Under the pieces are notes generated by a model. The model searched no databases, was not told the DNA's origin, and worked only from the letters and a program-made list of their open reading frames with translations. From Lingula anatina (Eukaryota; Brachiopoda; Lingulata; Lingulida; Lingulidae), in contig NW_019775748.1 of assembly GCF_001039355.2 (NCBI RefSeq), forward strand, positions 91,167 to 155,166: a stretch of DNA of 64,000 nt, in the 5' to 3' direction. The position numbers and the translations under genes are program-made. Positions 35,175-46,411 of this stretch are shown piece after piece; the stretch's first letter is position 1; every line of letters begins with the position of its first letter.

Positions 35175-35705
35175 TTTCGCATTTCAAATGCAATCTTTCT
35201 CTTAAATTTTACATGATATACCACAGGAAGGAATGAACATTATTAAAATATAAAGTCATTTCCGTTTCTTTTGGCAATTTTTATAATCTTAAACTGACGA
35301 TGTCATAGTAAATCATTTATTTTATCATCAACACCAATTGCTAATAAGTAGGCAACGTTCGTCGTAGCTCTAGTTACTGGTATTAATTAAAAAAACTAAT
35401 AAACATCTTTGTTCCATCACACACGTTAAACGCAGCGAACATCTTCCATAAGCTACTTAAACTGATGTGTTATTGTCTCAATAAAAAGATGATAAATAAA
35501 TTACAAAATACTAACTTTAATTAAAGACGTAGAACGGACTCGAACCCAGTGACTCGAACCCAAAAGGAATGCGGCTGTTCTCTAACAAATAGAGTCCCGA
35601 AAATTAATTTTCTGCGGCACTATTCTGTTTGCATGGAAAGTTGAGAAAGATATCTTGAATCATATTATTTTACCATTTTTACTGATTTAACTTCCACAGC
35701 CAACA
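35175..35705. promoter_or_regulatory. Intergenic region between archaemetzincin leader and MRPL17
   Basis: About 530 bp separate the probable minus-strand leader from the MRPL17 start. A divergent promoter is expected here, but no strong core motif is visible. Two gactcgaaccca blocks at about 35527-35560 (B-box-like gggttcgagtc on the minus strand) look like a tRNA-derived remnant. Confidence 0.35.
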
Positions 35706-36754
35706 ATGTCACTACGTTACCCGTACAAGATGTCATATAGGAAGCTTCGGGGCACTTTTGGTCCTGGTGGCGGGCCCTTGGCGAGGATAACGAGACTGAG
35801 AATGGTGGTCACATCGTTAATTCGCCACGAGAGGATTGAAACAACGTGGAATAAAGCCGCCGAAGCCAGAGATTATGCAGAATTGGTGGGTTTGTGATGG
35901 AATACGCCTAATTCACCTTTGCTGGTCGTATGTGCAAGGGACTGCGAACGATCTATAGCTTGATATATATTTTTAGAGCATTTGCATACAATTTGCATAC
36001 ATTTGCATACAATTACAGGCACAAGAAAATTAAAATTATTTTCTAAAAGGGTAAAATTCGAAAGCCTCCCTGACACGAATTAAGTTCATGCCTAAGCACT
36101 CCTATTTTCTATCACATAAATCCATACAGTGACATTTAAGTGTTATGATTTGTGATAAAACATGAACAAACCATTATTTTAACAATTAAGGTCCATTGTA
36201 TTCAGCTTGTATGTGGGGGCTCTCTATTCACATTGTAGTGCCAGACGTAGGGTAGAACCAGCTGGATAGCTCAGGCAGTAGAGCACTTGCCCTGTTAGCG
36301 AGAGGTCCCGGGTTCGATCCCTGGTCTGGTAGGTTATTTTTCAACACTTCCCCCAAAAAGGCGCACAACAATCTTACCTCTCTCAGCTATGTTACATCAC
36401 CTATTTAAGTAATGTTATTTCTTCCTTTTTAAACTTGATTGCAGTTAATTCAGAGGGCAATAAAAAATGGTGACAAGCACGGCCCCACAATGGAGCTGGC
36501 AGACTTCTGGCTACTGGTGAGTAAACGGGTCGATACTGCACCTAAGTAGCATTGAATAATGAAGTGGCACTGCATTTGTTGGGGTGAATTAAAATATTTC
36601 CACTGTATATAGATGTCACTGTGCTGTGTGGCAGTTTAAAGAAGTTGCTGTAATGTTGTATTATCTTTTCTGATTGGTAAATGCAGTGTACTTAGTGAAC
36701 CTGAACTGGTATCTAAATGAAATAAATGTCCTCATCCCACCCCCCTCTCCTTTG

Positions 36755-36811
<57 letters not shown>

Positions 36812-37899
36812 AAGCAATCTTAAATATTAAGATACCTTTGGGAATAGCTTATATAAGCAGTTAGTGTGTACATTTTAAGAGAGATTCCCTGTTCCAAATT
36901 TCTTATTAGAAATTTCTGTGTGTATTATCAGTCCACTGCAATCTTTAGAACTACATAAAAAGTGCCTCAACTTTTATTTCTGCCATTTTGTAAAATCTAA
37001 AACATATTACATTTCAGGAAAAAGATCTAATTCACAAGCTGTTCAAGGTGTTCGTACCAAGGTTTGAGAAATGTCCCACAGCCTTCACCAAAATGTACCG
37101 ACTGCCGTATGTATATCCAGGCAAAGGCAGAGAGATGGGCCTGCTGGAACTGAAAGGTGGGGAAAGGACTGTGTTTTTTTGTTGTTTTTTTTTAACAAAC
37201 AAAATATATTAATTTCCTGTAACAACTTTCGACCTCGTTCCGTTTTATATAAGCCAAATGCTGATGTGTACTGTACTTGGCCATTAAAATGTGTTTTTCT
37301 TTTTTATTTTGAAAAAATTATTATTGATATAGTTCCCATTTAAATTAAAAATCTTCTAGTTTCTTGGTCGTTTGTTCCTTGTCCATTGGGCAAATACTGG
37401 TTACATAGGGCTCTGGTGACAATCTTCAAGTTACGTACACACAAACCTCTGCAACCAGTTTGACCAGTATGTTACTCATTGATAAAATGCATTATTTTAT
37501 GTACTTTTATTATCTTTTATGCCATAAACAGGGAATCCGTGGCCACCCGTCCTTCCTGAAGCCATTGACAAAAGCAAACACATCAACAATGTTCTGCTCA
37601 ACGCAGCGAGGCAAGACTTTCGCATGGAGCAGTACAAGTCCATGGACATGAGCAGTGACAGATGGCACAAGGAAAGTGTCAGTCAAATGTCTGCCGCCAT
37701 GGATACTGTTGCTAAGGGGAGTGGTTTAGAGGAAACTGTTACAGACACTGAAAGCTTACTTTCTGATGAGATAAGGGAAGAAAAAGAAGCACAAGAAATG
37801 CGAGAGCTGCAAAGAAAAATTGACAGTTTGAAGAATCGTGGTAAAAAGAAACACCGAGATGAAGACGATGATGACGATGATGATGGGACTTATGTCTAG
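35706..37899 (+). CDS. MRPL17: Mitochondrial large ribosomal subunit protein bL17m
   Basis: Four exons: 35706-35885, 36445-36516, 37018-37156 and 37532-37899. They total 759 bp, or 252 residues. The N-terminal part shows the bL17 core: RKLRGTFGPGGGPLARITRL, TSLIRHERIETTWNKAAEAR, and later LIQRAIKNGDKHGPTMELADF, followed by KDLIHKLFKVFVPRFE and YPGKGREMGLLELKG. The protein works in the mitochondrial ribosome. Vertebrate MRPL17 is about 175 residues; here the C-terminus carries about 75 extra residues that are charged, helical-looking (EIREEKEAQEMRELQRKID) and end in a poly-aspartate tail before GTYV. Intron 1 contains a tRNA-derived SINE head and intron 2 a long AC repeat. An AATAAA lies near 38196. 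Confidence 0.93.
36257..36331 (+). repeat. tRNA-like sequence, probably a SINE head
   Basis: The sequence folds as a tRNA-like cloverleaf. The acceptor ends ACCAG/CTGGT pair, a D-arm and A-box-like tagctcaggcagtagagc lies at 36267-36284, and a B-box gggttcgatcc lies at 36310-36320. The anticodon arm cttgc/gcgag has a loop cctgtta that lacks a normal U33. It could be a tRNA pseudogene, but an RNA polymerase III SINE promoter is more likely. Confidence 0.6.
36755..36809. repeat. (AC)n microsatellite
   Basis: About 54 bp of alternating CA lie in MRPL17 intron 2, after a C-rich stretch. Confidence 0.95.
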
Positions 37900-40225
37900 A
37901 ATAGAATTAAGTGACACACCAACATTATGATTATGAAAAAAAAAATGTTAAGAGATGTTAAGTACATCAGTTTAGAAAGATTGGTAGAAGTTTGGGTCTA
38001 TAAGGACCACAGAATATGTCCTCTTTTGACATAAAATGAAAAGTGTTCAGAGTGATTTTTGTCGATAATTTGAAATGCTTGGTTCTCAGTTATATTACTG
38101 ACCCAGCTTAGAATTTGTTGAAAAAAATTGCTAGGAAGCAGCAGTGCAAAATGCAAGTTATTGTTATCACTGTATCAGAAGAGCTACTGGAGTAAAAATA
38201 AAAATTCATTTAGATTCCTCTGTTCTCTTGTGTAATGATACAAAATGAGTCCAATACTGGTTAAATATTGCACTATTTATTACTTATATATTTAGTACTT
38301 TCCAAATTTATTATAAATTTACAGTAAATATTGATCTAAATGTTTTAAAAGTGTAAATATTTATTTAATAAATGGTTTGTAATTATAAACCGCCCATAAA
38401 TAAGCTAATACAATAATTCCTTAGATGTCAATTGCAGAATGCAACAGTTGATAAAACAGGTGTATAAAATGTAAGTATACTGGAAAAAATGTGACAAATT
38501 AATGCAAAACTAATAATAAGGTGAGTAATGATAATATTAATCACTGATACTTCCTGAACTGAACAAAAAAAGAAAAAAAAAAACAAACTTCATTACTGAA
38601 AAACTGAATTGTGGCCAATGATTTAAATCGTGTTTACAAATTGTGAAATGATATAAGATTAATATTACACTAATTATTGTTAACTCGTGACAAGAGAAAG
38701 ACTAAAATAGCTAAATTAAAAATATCTGGGTACACATGTTGGACCAGTTTGACCTGGCTTGCGAAAAACCTGATAATTAATGAACTACACATAGGCACAA
38801 CTACCTACTTGCCTGATTGGTAAATATTTTCTGATCAACTTGAAATGATAATTATGAAGAATAAAATTATTTATAACACATGCACTGGCAGAGAATACAA
38901 TAACACATATACTATGGTATGTCATGGTAACACTCAGCACCTTGACAAGATATCACTTCAACAAATATCAGGACATCTTATTAACACATCAGTCCATCTT
39001 AGACCCCATTCCCATAGATATTTAGATCGATCTATCCCCCTGGGGAGTCTCACTAGATTGGTGTCAGCCTAACCGGCTTAAATGCCTGTCCCACCTACTA
39101 AAAGCTGTAAGGGGGTAATTAACTGTCGTGTGCGCTCGGCTGACAGCAATTTAGCGTGAACTCCCAGGGAGTTAGGTCGATCCAGATGGATCGATCTAAA
39201 TCTCTGGGAATGCACTCTTATTCTGCAACACCTACATACCCGCACCTTCCTTTTGGTTTATTTTCTTCACCTATTCTAAACTCCAATAAATCCTAATCAA
39301 AACCTTATACTATACCATATTAAAATAGAATAAATTCACAAAAACAAAACCCGTTTGGTCTGACTAAAATAGATGCACCAATTTGATAATTGTATGATAT
39401 TTGAGATTGAGGACTTTTTGTTTTAAGTTGATTTGCATTGGCTTCATGTCCTCATAAGTAAGTCTACTAGCAAATAAATAAATAAAATAAGACAAATTTT
39501 ATCATTAGCTTTAATGCAAGTAGTAGCTGCACATGAGATGAATACAATGAAAGAGCAAATAATAAAGCATCTTCACTTTATCAAAGGCAAGAATCTGATA
39601 TGCCAGGATTTACCCACAGTGAAAAAAAAAAAAAAATACAACTGTTAGTGCCGTACATTTTCTCTTATCACAGATTCTGTTGACAAGTTGATTAAAACAC
39701 TGTCCTAGCACAATACTTAGGCTAAATAGTAAAATATGCACCCTTCTTAATCTCAAATCTGACAAATATACCAATACTTTGACAATGAGCTCCATTTGAC
39801 CAGTAAGGAAAGTTTATCAAATATATACTTTAAATATACATGGGAATACATTTTGGGCATGTTTATGTAATTACACTTGATAAAAAAATTTTGACAATGT
39901 CTAAAGATAATCTGAAAGTGTTCAGAAAATTAAAACTCTACACCAAGAAAAATTAAGTAATTTTTGCAATAAACCAATCTGACACTTTGCTGAACAATAC
40001 ACTAATCCTCAGATTGTATAAATTCTCACCTTTATATAACTGAACATTTTTGGTAGAAAGGAAAATATTCTAAATAAAAAAAATGAGCACATCAACAAAT
40101 TATTTTCCAAATATTACATATTTCCATAATTGAAGGTGTAATGAGTAGCAATTCTTCACCTGAATGAGCTCAGAAACAGCATGACAAGCTTACCTGACTC
40201 ACTTATAGTTCATTCATTGTTACAG
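37900..40225. other. Convergent intergenic region between MRPL17 and LIPE
   Basis: The region is AT-rich and contains the MRPL17 3' UTR and probably the LIPE 3' UTR. It holds the MITE at 39004-39214 and an A-run at about 39621-39635. No other coding sequence is supported. Confidence 0.5.
39004..39214. mobile_element. MITE family 2, copy 2
   Basis: Inverted ends read cattcccatagatatttag on the left and, on the reverse complement of the right, cattcccagagatttagatc. The interior matches 34452-34675 (gtctcactagatt, aaaagctgtaagggggtaat). A possible TTA target duplication lies just outside (tctTAG and TTAttc), which would fit a Harbinger-type element, but this is weak. Confidence 0.7.
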
Positions 40226-40229
40226 CAAT

Positions 40230-40469
40230 AATCCTAGCAATACACAGGTCAACAGATCATGATCCAAACACCTCCCTAATCCTAGCAATACACAGGTCAA
40301 CAGATCATGATCCAAACACCTCCCTAATCCTAGCAATGCACAGGTCAACAGATCATGATCCAAACACCTCCCTAATCCTAGCAATACACAGGTCAATAGA
40401 TCATGATCCAAACACCTCCCTAATCCTAGCAATACACAGGTCAACAGATCATGATCCAAACACCTCCCT
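40230..40469 (-). repeat. Five 48-bp copies of the LIPE C-terminal coding end
   Basis: The unit of exactly 48 bp (16 codons) begins at 40230, 40278, 40326, 40374 and 40422. It continues into the true CDS end at 40470. In the LIPE frame each unit encodes DLCIARIREVFGS, a TGA stop, and two codons. The copies differ at only a few bases. The first TGA (40449) ends the protein, so the remaining copies are 3' UTR. Confidence 0.9.
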
Positions 40470-43400
40470 AATCCTAGCAATACACAGGTCGGCCCCCTGC
40501 TTCGCCTCCTTACTGATCATGACAAAGTTCAAGAAGCCGTGGGGTAGATCGTCCAGGATGTCAAGTTTTACAGGGCGGTTAATGGCCTTGAGCCTCTTGG
40601 CCAGGGACACTGAGTCGTCCACTACAGGGTCAAGGTGGCTGGACTGAAATGGACAATGGCACAAATTAATATGGCACCTGCACGAGCTAGAATTAATAAT
40701 ATACAGAGGAGGTAACATCAGTGGTATTGAAACAGTCTCACAGATTAATATGGCATCTACACAAGCTGGGAAACGATACACAATAATATACAGAAAAATT
40801 TATATTAGGTGACACTGAAGCATGAATTTCATATAAAATTTAACCTGAATATATCTATCCATATATATAACATTATGCTGCCATTCTTACCACTAAGAAG
40901 ACAGGAGGCAGCTTCCTGAGCATGTGGTCCGTGGCCAGGAGAGGGGACATGTATGGGTCCTTAGGCAGCTCAATATGGTGGAACTTTAACAGTGGACTCT
41001 CCTCAGGTGTACACTCCAAGGCATACAGGGGGACCCAGTCACCTGTCCTCGGGGACACCCCTGTAAATATGGCAGGTGTGTTAATAATGATAATATACAG
41101 GGGGACCCAGTCACCTGTCCTCAGGGACACCCCTGTAAACATGACAGGTAAGTTAATACTAACAGTATTGCTACAAGTGTGTATTAAAATCCCAATATCT
41201 TACTGCTCATAGAGTGGAGGAATAGCTATCAATAACACATGCTAGATAAGACAATGTCATTAAAAGAAAAGAAGCCTCTCTCTCTCTCTCTCTCTCTCTC
41301 TCATTCCTCAAGGTACCCTGTAATGCCTTCACACACATACATTTCTGCTTATGATATTATTAACATCACAATAACTTGGCACATTCCACTCACCTACTAC
41401 AGCCTGCTGCTTGTATTTCTCCTGTCCATACATAACACTGTGTAAGTTGGGTGAAGATGGACTCCGTGTGTGAAAAATCTTCTTCAGTGGGGTAGGTAAG
41501 GATTTGGGGGGAAGAGTAACTGTATTTTTTGCCTTTGAAAAAGTGACCTTCAAGTCCCCAAATCCTTCACTTTTGCCACTTGTTGGAGCAGACTGTCCTG
41601 TCACATGGACCCCTGGGATTGATGGAGTATTATGGGATGTAGTCCTTGGATTTGATGAGGGACTCCCCACACTAAAATCAGATCCTGAACTGCAGGAATA
41701 AAAGTCAACAGGGTCACCTAAACTATCCAAAGAAGTTTTTCTGACAAATGGGCTCACATTTTCTGATGTTTTTACATCTTCAATTTTAAGATCACCTAAA
41801 TCAATGTCAAACATCCTTTTTTCATTCCCTGTTTTTGTTTTCACATCACTGGCCATTTCATCCTCTGTTAAAGTAAGTTCTGGTGTTGTTTCCTCTAGCT
41901 CTTCATTTTCCACCACCTCAGAAAGAAGTCTCTTCCTGTGGGGAGAGTCAATCTTACATGATGTGTGCACTTTAAGTTTCTCCAAGGTCAGATCTGGTGC
42001 ACCTGTCAAATGAGGGGCACCCAAATCTTCCTGTCCTGATTTTTTGTCTACATCCACCACGGTTGGACCACACAAACGGTGAAGAGCTATTTTTCCATTG
42101 TCTGCTATTTGATTTTTGCTTTCTATTCTGATTTGTGCACCTTTGTTTGATGAATCTTTTTCAGTGCCATGTAGAGATTTACTGCAAGACTGTGATTGTG
42201 GCTCATCTTGGGGCTGAAGTAAGGGCTCTTCAGCAGGCTCTGGTTCCCTCCCATCTTTGGATTTCTTCAGCAGATCAGAGGCACTTTTCTGAGATGCTAG
42301 AATTTCTTCTTCAGTTACACCCACATAAGCTGAAAATACCAAGGCCATCATCAATGTAAACTTAACATAAGCAAGCATGAAGTTGGCATTAAACTTCATT
42401 TCAGTTTGTATAGAACTCATGAAGGTGTATGTTATGCTACTGTACCTTTATCATAATTTTTTCGTTTTGATTCAGCTTTTATAGTATCACAGCACAAAAT
42501 CTTCATCTATGTGGGAGGAACAGATATATAAATATAAATAAGTTAACAAAAGGAGACTGGTGAAAATATGTTATGATGCTACCTCCTAGCACCCTGGTCA
42601 GCATCCCCACAGGAATGAGAGGATCCATGATACTGAGTATTCTAGAGGGAGAGGGTGAGTATCTGACCATAAAACAGCCGTATGCTCCAACCAGGCCGTC
42701 TGGAACACGTATTCCAATCTCCCCAGCCCAGAGAGCTGTGGAGAGAATGAGGTTCCCACCTGCACTGTCCCCAACCAGACAGATCTTCTCTCCTGTAGAA
42801 CCTGGGATGATCAAATTAACGTTAAAAAAAATTTCAATTTAAATGCCTCACTTTTATCTTAATCAGTGCTTGACTTTAAAAAAAAAAGATAAAGATAGGA
42901 TTTTTAAGTCACCCCAATTAATTATAGCTGATAATAATTTGTAAGGCCCTTTTCATATGCAGTGGTATACTTAAGGGATACAGTGTATAACTAAAAAGCT
43001 TGGCTATTATGTAAAACAGTCAAAAGGGAGTAAACCCCCTGTAGCATAATAACATGTTAGGTACTCTCACAGTGTATTCATGCAAACTGTATAGTTAAAC
43101 TATTCTGTCTAAGGTAATAAATAATAAGGGCATGACTATCTCTTCCACTGATAGCCACATTACCCAGTATATGACAATTCTGCAGTATCCATGCGTAGGC
43201 AAAGAAGCACTCCTCTATGGCGCGGGGGTAAGGGCTGTCGGGGGCGAGGGAGTAGTCAATGGCAACCAGAGGCACTTTAAGGTCACATGCCCACTCTCTG
43301 AGGTAAGTCTGAAATATAATACAATGTTTACTTGTACTATTATAATAATAAGGAGTAGTCATAGCAACCAGAGGCACTTTCAGGTCACAGGCCCACTCAC

Positions 43401-46367
43401 TCTCTGAGGTAAGTCTGAAATATGATACAATATCAACTTGTACTATAAGGAGTAGTCATGGCAACCAGGGGCACCTTCAGGTCACAGGCCCACTCTCTGA
43501 GGTAAGTCTGAAATATAATACAATGTTTACTTGTACTATTATAATAATAAGGAGTAGTCATAGCAACCAGAGGCACTTTCAGGTCACAGGCCCACTCTAA
43601 GTCTGAAATATAGCACAATGTTTACTTGTTTACTTGCTAAATCCAAAATCAGTTTCATATCATAAATCACTTACTTCATGAGATTTTGAGCTCTGAGCTA
43701 CGAACCCTCCTCCATGACACTGTATGAGGAGATACGGGGACTTGGGCTGGACTTTTCTGTTGTTTACAAATTTTCCTCCTTTTTGGTCCTTGAGGTAAGG
43801 CAACAGCAACTCCTGGGGGCAGATAGATGATAATATGCAATAATTCTTGGCAAGAAAAGTCAAAATTAAGGAAAAATCACAAAATGTGCCAGATATTTTA
43901 GGTACTAACTGCAAGCACTGTCTGTCAAGATTAAAACCAACTATTAAATGAATCTTAAAAATAACAAAGCAACAGTATGTTCAAATTGTTAAAGATGAAA
44001 TATTTCAAAACTGTTGTGAAGATATGCTATACATGACTGCTAACAGTAAAGGACCTTGGATAAAACAGAAAGCATATTATTCAAAGAAAACAAAAAGAAA
44101 GCATAAAAAGTTTTTAAAACCTCTTCCTTTCTATTCTATTCCAGAGGTCTCACCTGTCCTTCTCTGTACACCTGTGATATCAGCCGCACCTGGACGGGAC
44201 CAGGGCCGTGGTGGGACTGCGGGGGGTGGATGGTCACATGACCAATGCTCTGAGACTTGGGAATGTCTACAGCTTTGGCTGGGATCAGGAGCACCTCGTT
44301 GACTTGTACAGAGGGACAGACATAGTCTGGTAATGTCTGCAAAACACAATATTATAATTATACTATTATGATAACATGAGACTTTGGCTGGGATCAGGAG
44401 CACCTCATTGACTTGTACAGAGGGACAGACATAGTCTGGTAATGTCTGGAGAACACAATAATTACACTATTATTATGATGTCATGAGACAATAGAAAACA
44501 CCAATCAAAAATTTAATATTAAACTTGTCTTTACTTTAACATTTTCTACAAGTTACTATGCTTTTTGTCATAACATTTGACGTCGAGATTTCCACTTTAG
44601 CTTTACAAATTTATTTCAATTTCAAGTGTCCTTACGTGCATCATCTGTGTCTCAGCCAGCCCCCAGAACCCCTTACAGAACCTGATGTCCTCAGTCTTAG
44701 TTGTCACAGACACCTGTTTACCCCTCAGGTCAGGGTTCAGTAAATATTTCCCACCACTGAGGATTGAACCAGTCAGCTTTCCTAGCTTAGACTTGTCCTG
44801 TTTGTAAAGCTCACTGTACACAGCCATTGTGATGTGAAGTACTTGGAAAGGTCTTAGCATGGACTCACAATACTAAAATTACAAATAGATTCTTAACACC
44901 ATGGGTGAAAGGTGTACAAATTGATAATCCTGAAAATGTAAATGACCAGACCCCAGATGGCTAGTCTATGTTTAATTGAGACAACGGGGGCGTCTCGATA
45001 GTCCAAAGGTTCATTGGTCTGAAGGTTCATTGGTCCGAAAAGTGGTAACATTTTCATCGATTTTTTAATCAAGGGTTCATTGGTCCGAAGGCTCTATAGT
45101 GAATATTCGGACCAATGAACCTTCGGACCAATGAACCTTCAGACTATTGCTACGGCCCCGAGACAACTATGTACACTTTGAATATTTAAGTGAGGATAAC
45201 TGGAGGGGAGTGACTTTTTAAAAATTCTAGACAAAAAAGAAAATAATTTTATCAGTGTCAATTTTGCTAAATACTATACAGTACTAGTAAGTATACGTGC
45301 AAGAAAAAAAAAGAAGCTATACTCTGTTCATTATTGTCTGCCATGGAGAATGTTCCTTTCATGTATAGAAAGAAACTTCACAATAGCTTCACAGTCACAT
45401 CTACTCTCTAATTAATGAATTATACATCACTGCTTAATTAGAGGCCACATGTTATAAGATAACAATCTGGACATTACTGAGAAGTAATTCACTACTTTTG
45501 TACACCACTGATTCAGTTATAACCTGTTAGGCAAGTTGTTGAAATGCCACTTCTCATTAGAAAAATATGCAATTCTAATAAAAGGAATTTGAAATATTTC
45601 AAAATAGTAATGATCACAATTTTATGCAAATAACTTTTTATGAACCAGATACAGTAGCAGTACTAGTGCTACGACTACATTTTTTAAACTTTGATCCAAA
45701 ATTTACATAGCTTCTGAGGACCAACTAGTTATTGACAGGGCTTAAAACAATAAACAAACAACAATGAACAAACCTGAAATCCTAGGCACCGCCCATAAAA
45801 ATACTGAGCGTCTATGCACTCCGACTCAGCCATGAGTCTCTCAGCAGTCTCATTCCCACGGAACTTGTTATCATCACTGAATAACTCCCCAACTTCACAA
45901 TACCCCATAAGCTTTACCGCATAAAACATTGCTGCCCGGATCTGTCCTAGACAGTTCACGTATGCAGACAGTTCTCGGCTATAGTGTCCACAACGAAACA
46001 AGAAAGATCCCTTGTTTACTGATATGTACCTACAAAGTACTAGGATGTGCACACAGCACTTGTGAAGGACTTTGATGATGCTTCTGTAGCCGTTCGCTGG
46101 CGTGAATTCGTCATAGTCGTAAGTATGCATGTCTTGTAAGAGTCGATCCAGAAATTGATCAACCCCGCTGTCAGAGTCCAGGTGCTCCAATAAAGTGCAA
46201 AACATTTTGTAAAATTTATCATGGTTATGATGTTTATGGCCTTCAAAGTACTCCATATTGCTGAAAGCTTCAGATCTGATGTCCCTGAAGAGATTAGAGA
46301 GCGCTCGTCTGAAATTTTCGTCATCTTCTTGCACCGAAGAAGGTAACTTCTGCTCGGTCTCTTCCAT
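40449..46367 (-). CDS. LIPE: Hormone-sensitive lipase
   Basis: Nine exons: 46367-45774, 44872-44636, 44336-44154, 43812-43675, 43308-43164, 42801-42583, 42329-41394, 41060-40891 and 40643-40449. They total 2817 bp (938 residues). Exons 1-3 encode the HSL N-terminal domain (AYVNCLGQIRAAMFYAVKLM, YGRCLGFQ, GHVTIHPP). Exon 4 carries the oxyanion motif CHGGGFVAQSSKSHE, exon 5 AIDYSLAPDSPYPRAIEECF, exon 6 the nucleophile CLVGDSAGGNL, and exon 9 the acid and base LDPVVDDS and DDLPHGFLNF. The enzyme hydrolyses acylglycerols and sterol esters on lipid droplets. Exon 7 is a 311-codon regulatory insert, longer than in vertebrates (whole protein about 775), with a PKA-like FVRKTSLDS site and Ser-rich segments. 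The start MEETEQKL is the first ATG after an upstream stop. Exons 3, 5 and 8 have partial copies of their 5' ends upstream. Confidence 0.95.
41070..41155 (-). repeat. Partial copy of LIPE exon 8 5' end
   Basis: The acceptor and first ~45 nt of exon 8 (tacaggggtgtccc, then ggacaggtgactgggtcccc) are repeated about 80 bp upstream at roughly 41098-41141. After the Leu-Tyr codons the copy runs into intron without a donor at the equivalent position. A (CT)n tract follows at about 41278-41302. Confidence 0.85.
43310..43612 (-). repeat. Three partial copies of LIPE exon 5 5' end
   Basis: The exon 5 start (acceptor, then gagtgggc..gtgacct..aagtgcctctggttgc on the minus strand) recurs upstream around 43360-43420, 43455-43510 and 43560-43605, with interleaved intron (tttacttgtactattataat). 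Each copy keeps the acceptor and about 50-60 nt, then breaks after the Val-Ala codons. Some copies share base changes (aaggtcac to caggtcac) that suggest successive duplication. Confidence 0.88.
44345..44485 (-). repeat. Partial copy of LIPE exon 3 5' end
   Basis: The segment from tttggctgggatcaggagca to acatagtctggtaatgtctg, which is the first ~70 nt of exon 3 with its acceptor on the minus strand, is repeated about 108 bp upstream at roughly 44380-44450, followed by gagaacacaataattacac. Confidence 0.88.
44986..45159 (+). mobile_element. Foldback MITE family 1, copy 3 (8-bp TSD)
   Basis: This 174-bp copy starts GGGGGCGTCTCGATAGTCC and ends GCTACGGCCCC. It is flanked by the perfect 8-bp duplication gagacaac at 44978-44985 and 45160-45167. 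It lies in LIPE intron 1. It is longer than the other copies by about one extra ggttcattggtc-type subrepeat. Confidence 0.88.
45200..45770. other. Remainder of LIPE intron 1
   Basis: This is AT-rich intronic sequence with no recognised exon, repeat or motif. Confidence 0.4.
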
Positions 46368-46411
46368 CTTGAAGGTATAACACCCATGTAGGCAATTCGA
46401 AGTATATTCAT

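Noticed and set aside
35527-35600. tRNA gene suggested by gggttcgagtc on the minus strand
   Set aside because: The B-box-like word is doubled and no complete cloverleaf can be drawn. It is at most a remnant.
40220-40480. Minus-strand frame with five LGLGRCLDHDLLTCV repeats
   Set aside because: It is an alternative-frame reading of the 48-bp LIPE minisatellite, with no start context or splice support.
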